A DNA stretch of 46,195 bases from Phaeodactylibacter sp. (GTDB lineage Bacteria > Bacteroidota > Bacteroidia > Chitinophagales > Saprospiraceae): contig JAGFJD010000197.1 in NCBI GenBank assembly GCA_024102975.1, positions 1 through 46,195 of the forward strand, written 5' to 3'. The position numbers were made by a program, and so were the translations under genes. Below the pieces are notes generated by a model. It did no database searches. It saw only the letters and a program-made list of their open reading frames with translations, and was not told the DNA's origin. Below are positions 40,944 through 46,195 of this stretch, in pieces; the stretch's first letter is position 1; every line of letters starts with the position of its first letter.

Positions 40944-41558
40944 ATGGAAAAGCATTTTTCACTGGACGACATTCTCGGCATGGAGCGCTTCTACCGCCGC
41001 AACCTGATGAACAGCATTTCCGGTTTCAAGCCCTGTAACCTGATCGGGACCATCAGCTACCGCGAAGTGGCGAACGTGGCGATCTTCAACTCCGTGGTTC
41101 ACATCGGTGCCACGCCGCCCCTGCTGGGCTTCGTCATGCGCCCGCTGACGGTGCCGCGGCAGACGTACCACAACATTAAGGCTCGCGAATTCTTCACCAT
41201 CAATGCGGTTGCCAGATCGTTCTACGAGCGTGCCCACCAGACCTCCGCCAAGTACGATGAGCAAATCTCGGAGTTCGAGGCCTGCGGCCTCACCCCGCAG
41301 TACACCGATACCCATCCGGCGCCCTACGTCCGGGAAAGCCCGGTCAAGCTGGGCCTCCAATGGGAGGAAGAACACCACATCCGGGCCAACGGGTCGATCT
41401 TCATCATCGGCAAGGTCGTGGAAGTGCTGGTTGACGACAGCCTGCTCGCGCCCGACGGCCACCTCGGCCTGGAAAAGGCAGGCATCCTGTCCGTCGCCGG
41501 GCTGGACAGCTACTACGAGGCGGAACTGCTGGGGAGGTTGGGGTATGCGAGGCCGTGA
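40944..41558 (+). CDS. flavin reductase-like (split-barrel FMN-binding) protein
   Basis: 204 residues of the DIM6/NTAB flavin-reductase-like family, a split beta-barrel that binds FMN. Visible family features are ISGFKPCNLIGTISYREVAN (start of the barrel), FNSVVHIGATPPLLGFVMRP (phosphate/isoalloxazine contact loop), PRQTYHNIKAREFFTINAVA and the C-terminal strand GSIFIIGKVVEVLVDDSLLA. Members reduce flavin with NAD(P)H or transfer electrons to partner oxygenases; the partner is not in this window. Single gene, divergent from the Vsr-like gene. Confidence 0.85.
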   Translation: MEKHFSLDDILGMERFYRRNLMNSISGFKPCNLIGTISYREVANVAIFNSVVHIGATPPLLGFVMRPLTVPRQTYHNIKAREFFTINAVARSFYERAHQTSAKYDEQISEFEACGLTPQYTDTHPAPYVRESPVKLGLQWEEEHHIRANGSIFIIGKVVEVLVDDSLLAPDGHLGLEKAGILSVAGLDSYYEAELLGRLGYARP

Positions 41559-41564
41559 GGGGGG

Positions 41565-41612
41565 CATGGGTGGATGGGTTCATTGTTTCATGGGTGCATG
41601 GGTTCATGGGGT
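41565..41612. repeat. octamer tandem repeat, word CATGGGTT
   Basis: In-phase units CATGGGTG, GATGGGTT, CATTGTTT, CATGGGTG, CATGGGTT, CATGGGGT begin 6 bp after the flavin-reductase-like stop codon. The word is the reverse complement of that at 12201-12248, and ATGGGTTCATTGTTTCATG is common to both loci. Confidence 0.8.
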
Positions 41613-41755
41613 GTGGGGTGTGGGAAACTATAAAACTATTCCTATCCAAATTTTGTAGTAATACTTACTTCATTCTATATTTAGGAGCTGAAAACAGGTA
41701 AAGGGTGAACCGGTCAAGGGTTCATCCGATTCCCAAAATCACTTAATCCATTAAA

Positions 41756-42529
41756 ATGAGCAGAAGAAAAGGCTTTTTGGAGTCTCACAACCCCGTTATG
41801 AAAGAATCCGCCTATCAGCAGGCGGCGCATGAAGTCCTGGACGGCGATATGGCGCGGACGGCCGGCGGCATCGTCGAGCGGATGACTGTACAGGGCGCGA
41901 TCAACAAGTCCCTCATCCTGGGCGGTATCATGTTGTTGACGGCTATTATCAGCTTTTCCATGCCCAGCCAGCTGTTCCTCTGGGGCGGCGCGATCGGCGG
42001 GTTGATCGTCGTCGTCATCGCATCGATGAAGCCGCAGATGTCGCCCACCCTGGCACCCGTCTACGCCGGGCTGGAAGGCCTCTTCGTCGGTGCCATTTCC
42101 GCAGTATACGCCAGCTTGTTCAACGGAATTATTTTCCAGGCGGTAACCCTCACCATGGCCGTCTTTTTCCTGATGCTGTTCATCTACAAAGCGGGGATCA
42201 TCAAGGTGACCGGCAAGTTCCGCGCCGGCATCATCATGGCCACCGGCGCCATCTTCGTATTCTATCTCCTGAACTGGATACTGTCCTTCTTTGGCGTTAA
42301 TATGCCTTTTCTCCACGAAGGGGGCTGGATGGGCATCGGCATCAGCCTGGTGATCGTGGCCGTGGCCGCACTGAACCTGCTGCTGGATTTCGACAATTTT
42401 GAAAAAGGCGAGCAATACGGCGCGCCGGCCTACATGGAGTGGTTTTCTGCCATGGGCCTGCTCATCACGCTGGTCTGGCTCTATGTCGAAATCCTCCGCC
42501 TGATTGCCATTTTCTCCTCGAACGACTAA
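41756..42529 (+). CDS. Bax inhibitor-1 / YccA-family membrane protein
   Basis: 257 residues. After a 45-residue cytoplasmic lead (MSRRKGFLESHNPVMKESAY), seven hydrophobic segments follow: KSLILGGIMLLTAIISF, QLFLWGGAIGGLIVVVIASM, LEGLFVGAISAVYASLF, VTLTMAVFFLMLFIYKAGII, ATGAIFVFYLLNWILSFF, IGISLVIVAVAALNLLLDF, and AMGLLITLVWLYVEILRLIA. This is the bacterial Bax-inhibitor-1-like (TMBIM) family, pH-sensitive calcium-leak channels in the structurally studied relative. The DFDNFEKG motif in the last loop, with paired acidic residues, is a family hallmark. Physiological role in Bacteroidota unknown. A 15-bp perfect stem-loop lies downstream. Confidence 0.92.
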   Translation: MSRRKGFLESHNPVMKESAYQQAAHEVLDGDMARTAGGIVERMTVQGAINKSLILGGIMLLTAIISFSMPSQLFLWGGAIGGLIVVVIASMKPQMSPTLAPVYAGLEGLFVGAISAVYASLFNGIIFQAVTLTMAVFFLMLFIYKAGIIKVTGKFRAGIIMATGAIFVFYLLNWILSFFGVNMPFLHEGGWMGIGISLVIVAVAALNLLLDFDNFEKGEQYGAPAYMEWFSAMGLLITLVWLYVEILRLIAIFSSND

Positions 42530-42559
42530 ACTGCCGCCGATTGCGCGTGCGTAAGGATT

Positions 42560-42605
42560 TCAAAGCGCGGATGGTTCTACGGAAACGGTGCCATCCGCGC
42601 TTTGA
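42560..42605. terminator. 15-bp perfect stem-loop between BI-1 and DksA-like genes
   Basis: TCAAAGCGCGGATGG (42560-42574) pairs exactly with CCATCCGCGCTTTGA (42591-42605), loop 16 nt. It lies 31 bp after the BI-1 stop and 19 bp before the next ATG. No T-tract follows, so readthrough with an attenuating or processing role is possible. Confidence 0.5.
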
Positions 42606-42624
42606 TGTATAACCATCATTCGCC

Positions 42625-42960
42625 ATGACCAGCCAGCAAAGACAGGCACTCAGGAAGAAGATCGCCGAAACGATCACAAAAATGGAGAAAGAGGTGGAGC
42701 GGCTGGAAGAGGCCACCCAGCCCATCTCGCCGGAAAACGCCATCGGCCGCGTCAGCCGCATGGACGCCATCAACAATAAGGGGGTATCCGAAGCGGCGCT
42801 GCGTTCCGCCCGCCGGAAACTGTCCAGCCTCCGCCTCGCCCTCACCAGGGTCGACAGCCCGGATTTCGGTATCTGCAGCCGCTGCAAACAACCCATCCCG
42901 CCCGCCCGCCTGATGTATATGCCGGAAAGCACCCGTTGTGTGCGGTGTGCGGACCGGTGA
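42625..42960 (+). CDS. TraR/DksA-family C4 zinc-finger protein
   Basis: 111 residues. A helical coiled-coil hairpin (about 1-75: RQALRKKIAETITKMEKEVE, then SEAALRSARRKLSSLRLALT) is followed by a C4 zinc finger, CSRCKQ ... TRCVRCADR, with CxxC pairs 17 residues apart. DksA-type proteins enter the RNA polymerase secondary channel and work with ppGpp. The acidic coiled-coil tip DxxDxA of E. coli DksA is not obvious here, so a related but distinct regulator is possible. It is close to the BI-1 gene (95 bp), with an intervening stem-loop. Confidence 0.85.
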   Translation: MTSQQRQALRKKIAETITKMEKEVERLEEATQPISPENAIGRVSRMDAINNKGVSEAALRSARRKLSSLRLALTRVDSPDFGICSRCKQPIPPARLMYMPESTRCVRCADR

Positions 42961-42980
42961 ACCCTGGGATGAGGAGATGG

Positions 42981-43050
42981 GGGAAATGGATAGGGATGGG
43001 TGGAAATGGGGGGAAATGTATGGAAATGGATAGAGATGGGGGGAAATGTA
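42981..43050. repeat. decamer-period G-rich tandem repeat
   Basis: Blocks of ten such as GGGAAATGGA, TAGGGATGGG, TGGAAATGGG, GGGAAATGTA repeat with a 40-bp superperiod (GGAAATGGATAG recurs 40 bp later), right after the DksA-like stop codon. Unlike the octamer arrays, its basic period is 10. Confidence 0.6.
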
Positions 43051-43214
43051 TGCCGGTTGGGAGCTTTCCTGTTCTATTTTCTCCTTTCCAATTTATCGGC
43101 TGGACTTGCCGAAGCGGGAGAAATCCAGGCTGTTCATAAGTAATTTCAAATCGCGTACCTCCATCCAGGGACTTTCCGGAGTGCCCTCAACAATGGAACA
43201 GTTCGATAACTCCA

Positions 43215-44165
43215 CTAATCCGCTGCTGCTCTCCTCAGCCGGTCATTGATTGCCCGGCCCAGCCCTTGTTCGGGCAAGAGTTCCGCCAAGATGACATCAA
43301 GGCCCAGGGCGTCGAGCCGGCGCATGCCGGCGAAGAGGTTGCGGGCTGCCTCGGCAAGGTCTCCGGCAGGAGACAGGACGAGCTGCCGTTCTTCCGGGAT
43401 GCCGGGTATCGGAGTCCGGAAAGCAATGGTGCCTGCCTTTTTGCCCTGGTAGTGGGGCAGCAGGCGCCGGATGTCGCCGATCACTACCGGAGCGGAGGGA
43501 GCGTAGTGGCTCTTCAGCATGCCCGGCGCCGCCGGGTTGGAAGAAGAATGAGGGCGGACGAGTGCCGGGCCGGCCACCGCTTCGATGTCTTCAACGGCAA
43601 TGCCGCCCTTGCGGTATATCACCACCCGGCCCTCTTCAAAGCCGACGATCGTGCTTTCCAGGCCGACCTGGCAGGGGCCGCCGTCCAGGATGTAGGGGAT
43701 TTTGTCGCCCAGCTGGTCCTCGACGTGCCGGGCGGTGGTCGGGCTGATGTAGCCGAAGGGGTTGGCGCTGGGGGCGGCCAGCGGGAAATCGAGGGCGGCG
43801 AGCAGTTCCTGGGTCAGGGGGTGGGCGGGGATGCGCACGGCGACCCGGGGAGCGCCGGCGGTGACGATATCGGGGATCAGGCCGGATTTCGGCAGCAGGA
43901 GCGTAAGCGGGCCGGGCATGAACCGGCGGGCAAGCTGCCGGGCAGCTTCCGGCATTTCGGTGGCCAGGGCGGCTATGCGTTCCAGGTGGCTGGTGTGAAC
44001 AATGAGGGGGTCGAAGGAAGGTCGGTCCTTCACTTCGAAGATGGTGGATACTGCCCTGGGGCTCAGGGCATTGCCCGCCAGGCCGTAGACGGTTTCGGTA
44101 GGAATCGCCACCACCGCTTCGGCCTTCAGCAGCTTTATGGCGTAGTTCAGGTCTTTGCCGATCAT
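43215..44165 (-). CDS. tsaC: threonylcarbamoyl-AMP synthase, Sua5 type
   Basis: 316 residues. It makes threonylcarbamoyl-AMP from threonine, bicarbonate and ATP for the t6A37 modification of tRNAs reading ANN codons. The YrdC domain has IPTETVYGLAGNALS, KDRPSFDPLIVH, MPGPLTLLLPKSG, RVAVRIPAHPLTQ and PLAAPSANPFGYISPTTARH. A C-terminal Sua5 domain (about 215-316, APGMLKSHYAPSAPVVIGDI) follows, so this is the long Sua5 form rather than the short TsaC. Its ATG overlaps the stop codon of the upstream aldo/keto reductase by 4 bp, so the two are translationally coupled. Confidence 0.95.
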   Translation of the reverse strand: MIGKDLNYAIKLLKAEAVVAIPTETVYGLAGNALSPRAVSTIFEVKDRPSFDPLIVHTSHLERIAALATEMPEAARQLARRFMPGPLTLLLPKSGLIPDIVTAGAPRVAVRIPAHPLTQELLAALDFPLAAPSANPFGYISPTTARHVEDQLGDKIPYILDGGPCQVGLESTIVGFEEGRVVIYRKGGIAVEDIEAVAGPALVRPHSSSNPAAPGMLKSHYAPSAPVVIGDIRRLLPHYQGKKAGTIAFRTPIPGIPEERQLVLSPAGDLAEAARNLFAGMRRLDALGLDVILAELLPEQGLGRAINDRLRRAAAD

Positions 44166-45196
44166 GATTGCCGGGGTGCCGGTTTCAGGATTGCTTCGAT
44201 CGCTTCCAGCTCTTCCCGGCTGAACGCCAGGTTATCCAGGGCGCCGATATTGTCCAGCAGTTGTCTGGTTTTGCTTACGCCGACCAGCACGCTGGTGATG
44301 CGTTCGTCTTTGAGCAGCCAGGCAATGGCCATCTGGGCGAGGCTCTGCCCGCGCTTTTCGGCAACGGCTGCCAGGCGCCGCACTATGGATAGTTTTTCTT
44401 CTGTGACCTTGTCTTTATCCAGGTAGCGGGCGTCCTGCACGGCGCGGCTGTCCTCCGGGAAGCCCTGCAGGTATCTGCCGGTGAGGATGCCCTGTTCGAG
44501 GGGAGAGAAGGCAATGGCACCCGTTCCCTGCCGCTCCAGTTCGTCCAGCAGGCCGTTTTCCACCCAACGGTCGAACATGCTGTAGCGGGGCTGGTGGATG
44601 AGCAGGGGTACGCCCATGTCGCGGAGAATCCCGGCGGCTTTGGCGGTCCGCCCGGCATCGTACTGGGAGACGCCGGCATAGAGCGCTTTGCCCTGCTGCA
44701 CGAGGTGGCCGAGGGCGCCCATGGTTTCCTCCAGGGGCGTTTCCGGGTCGGGGCGGTGGTGGTAGAAGATGTCGACGTACTCCAGGCCCAGGCGTTTCAG
44801 GCTCTGGTCGAGAGAGGCGATGAGGTATTTGCGGGAGCCGAAGTTGCCGTACGGCCCCGGCCACATATCCCACCCGGCTTTGCTGGAGATGAGGAGTTCG
44901 TCGCGGTAGGGCCGGAAATCCTGCCGGAAGATACGCCCGAAGTTCTCCTCCGCCGCGCCGTAGGGCGGCCCGTAATTGTTGGCCAGGTCGAAGTGCGTAA
45001 TGCCGTTGTCGAAGGCGCAGCGCAGGATTTGCCGGCCGGTCTCCAGGTCGTTGGTGTGCCCGAAATTGTGCCAGAGCCCGAGCGAGATCATCGGCAGGCG
45101 GATGCCGCTGTGGCCGCAGCGGCGGTATTGCATGGTGCCGTAACGGCCGGGCGCGGCCTGATAGTGGCCGGGATCAAAAGTGTCGTTGATATTCAT
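44162..45196 (-). CDS. aldo/keto reductase, YghZ/GPR subgroup
   Basis: 344 residues. NADPH-dependent reductase with a TIM barrel. The family landmarks are GLWHNFG, the catalytic Asp in THFDLANNYGPPYGAAEENF, the Tyr of the same motif, Lys in LISSKAGWDMWPGPYG, His in VDIFYHHRPDPETPLEETMG, and the cofactor loop SPLEQGILTGRY. The sequence is closest in pattern to YghZ-type L-glyceraldehyde-3-phosphate / methylglyoxal-detoxifying reductases. It is coupled to Sua5 by an ATGA-type overlap, an association with no obvious biochemical link. Transcribed divergently from the lipoprotein gene at 45406. Confidence 0.92.
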   Translation of the reverse strand: MNINDTFDPGHYQAAPGRYGTMQYRRCGHSGIRLPMISLGLWHNFGHTNDLETGRQILRCAFDNGITHFDLANNYGPPYGAAEENFGRIFRQDFRPYRDELLISSKAGWDMWPGPYGNFGSRKYLIASLDQSLKRLGLEYVDIFYHHRPDPETPLEETMGALGHLVQQGKALYAGVSQYDAGRTAKAAGILRDMGVPLLIHQPRYSMFDRWVENGLLDELERQGTGAIAFSPLEQGILTGRYLQGFPEDSRAVQDARYLDKDKVTEEKLSIVRRLAAVAEKRGQSLAQMAIAWLLKDERITSVLVGVSKTRQLLDNIGALDNLAFSREELEAIEAILKPAPRQS

Positions 45197-45405
45197 AGTT
45201 TAGGATATTGCTCCCCGGGTGAAATACAAGGCCCGGTATTTTGGTTAAAGGTAAGGCAACGCGCCTGTTTTACAGCCTCTGGCAGAGGTTCCTTTTCGAA
45301 ACTTTTCCGTTTTTTGAAAAAAATTATCCAAATTCGGGAAACAGTTTCCGCCCTGGCCGCTTTTGTTTTTCGAATAACTGTCCAAAAAAACAGAAAGTAT
45401 AAAAT

Positions 45406-45882
45406 ATGAATACTTCAGAAAAATTCCTGCTTTTATCGCTTGCTTCGATCTTCCTGTTCGCCGCCTGGGGCTGCAAAAAGGACAATGAGTCCCCGTCCGG
45501 CGTCCAGCAGGGCCCGGTGAAGATGAGAGCGGTGGTCGACGGCCGGCAATGGAGCGCCAGTGTCGTCAGCGCCGATACCATCGGCGCCCGCCTGAGCGTC
45601 GTAGGCGTCGCCGGCGACGGGTCCACCATCAGCCTGGTGGTGGGCGGCTTCAGCGAGGGCGAATACACCTCCTATCCGGCGGCTTCCACCGTCGGTGCCT
45701 GGCAGGCCGAGGCCGGCGCGCCGGTTTATGCCAGCAACCAGCCGAGCGGGTCGGGCCTGATCGTGATCGATGAAGTGAAGGATACGATCGTCTCCGGCAC
45801 CTTCTTTTTTACAGCCCTGACCGGCCCGGGCGGCGATTCGGTATCTGTCCGCAACGGCGTTTTCACGGAAGTGGGGTATTAG
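45406..45882 (+). CDS. DUF6252-like lipoprotein
   Basis: 158 residues. The signal peptide ends with a lipobox (FAAWGC, Cys23), then a short charged linker KKDNESPSG, then a beta-rich domain of about 120 residues (MRAVVDGRQWSASVVSADTI, ISLVVGGFSEGEYTSYPAAS, DTIVSGTFFFTALTGPGGDS, VRNGVFTEVGY). The pattern of an initial DGxxW strand and a final GTFxF ... NGxFxxV strand matches the DUF6252 type of Bacteroidota lipoproteins; the family assignment is from pattern memory only. Likely surface or periplasmic, function unknown. Confidence 0.7.
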   Translation: MNTSEKFLLLSLASIFLFAAWGCKKDNESPSGVQQGPVKMRAVVDGRQWSASVVSADTIGARLSVVGVAGDGSTISLVVGGFSEGEYTSYPAASTVGAWQAEAGAPVYASNQPSGSGLIVIDEVKDTIVSGTFFFTALTGPGGDSVSVRNGVFTEVGY

Positions 45883-46195
45883 TAGGTGTGCATACTGCTG
45901 GGCATTTTTTGGACACAGCGTACGCCAAGAAAGCACAGAGCCACACAGAGGCTTGATTATCAACGGAACACTTTGCGCACCTCTGTGTTGGGCTCAGTGC
46001 GCTCTGTGTCCAACACCATTTGTCCAGTAGTGTGGGGGCTGTGTCCGTTATTGTTTGTTGAGTTGGATGGCAATTCGGGATCGGGGTACTTTTTGACTGT
46101 CAACTGTTTTGCAATTTCCGGATCGCCCGGGACGCTGCTCTGCCGGGACGCAATTTTTCTCCGGCCCCTTATCTCCGGCCGGCGGGCCAATTCAG
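45883..46195. other. gene-free right edge
   Basis: This 313-bp region contains the second copy of the 36.9-kb palindromic element (45891-46034). The last 160 bp show no recognisable gene; a minus-strand frame running through the repeat is not accepted. Confidence 0.5.
45891..46034. repeat. palindromic element, copy 2 (inverted)
   Basis: The 144-bp reverse-oriented copy of 36959-37138: it shares GCATTTTTTGGACACAGCGT, GAGGCTTGATTATCAACG and TTTGTCCAGTAGTGTG. It lacks the 34-bp nested palindrome of the other copy, so it shows the uninterrupted form. Confidence 0.8.

Noticed and set aside
45960-46190. 76-codon minus-strand frame at the right edge
   Set aside because: Its upstream half is the palindromic element shared with 36.9 kb; no domain is recognisable.

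Overview
The window is from a Bacteroidota chromosome, most likely the Saprospiria (Lewinella / Phaeodactylibacter / Haliscomenobacter type). The support is two subtilases with PKD plus C-terminal type IX secretion sorting domains, a PUR-alpha-like DUF3276 protein, a GWxTD protein, a TPR-LuxR signalling protein, a caspase fused to a membrane-anchored lipocalin-like domain, and promoters that fit the Bacteroidota TAnnTTTG -7 box. Most genes are GC-rich. The intein inside dnaE, the 7.0-10.0 kb block and the Uma2 gene are visibly richer in A+T. No rRNA, tRNA, CRISPR array or intact insertion sequence was seen.

Layout: 0.2-2.0 kb TPR-HTH signalling protein; 2.6-7.0 kb dnaE carrying an in-frame intein; 7.0-10.0 kb an A+T-richer block (pyruvate-kinase-like enzyme, lipoprotein beta-carbonic anhydrase, small exported protein); 10.6-14.0 kb a small outer-membrane protein, the DUF3276 nucleic-acid-binding protein and an ABC exporter; 14.3-20.1 kb fructose-1,6-bisphosphatase, a Uma2 nuclease-like protein, the caspase fusion, an AAA/PD-(D/E)XK protein and a small membrane protein; 20.7-22.1 kb GWxTD protein; 22.7-27.7 kb a two-component system with two paralogous vanadium-haloperoxidase/PAP2-type enzymes; 27.8-30.4 kb a lipoprotein, a MATE pump and a membrane protein; 30.5-33.7 kb a cyclic-nucleotide-binding-domain histidine kinase followed by a response regulator fused to a thioredoxin-reductase-like flavoprotein lacking its CxxC; 33.7-40.2 kb tandem secreted subtilases; 40.2-45.9 kb Vsr-like endonuclease, flavin reductase-like protein, Bax-inhibitor-1 protein, DksA-like protein, aldo/keto reductase plus Sua5, and a lipoprotein.

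The strongest functional unit is 22.7-27.7 kb. The response regulator, kinase and first haloperoxidase-like gene form an operon, and the second haloperoxidase-like gene is divergent. The shared control region holds TTAAGG half-sites in 11-bp register, the arrangement expected of an OmpR/PhoB-family operator, ending just upstream of a TAnnTTTG box.

The intergenic DNA is the second theme. It is crowded with small palindromic elements in several families, some nested inside one another and one inserted in frame in the intein. Separately, at eight places there are degenerate tandem repeats that keep a strict 8-bp period while mostly using a different octamer word at each locus, twice as inverted pairs. 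A 160-bp block at 20.5-20.7 kb can fold as a three-way junction from two homologous hairpins whose stems show a compensatory base-pair change. All repeat and fold statements come from reading the sequence by eye.
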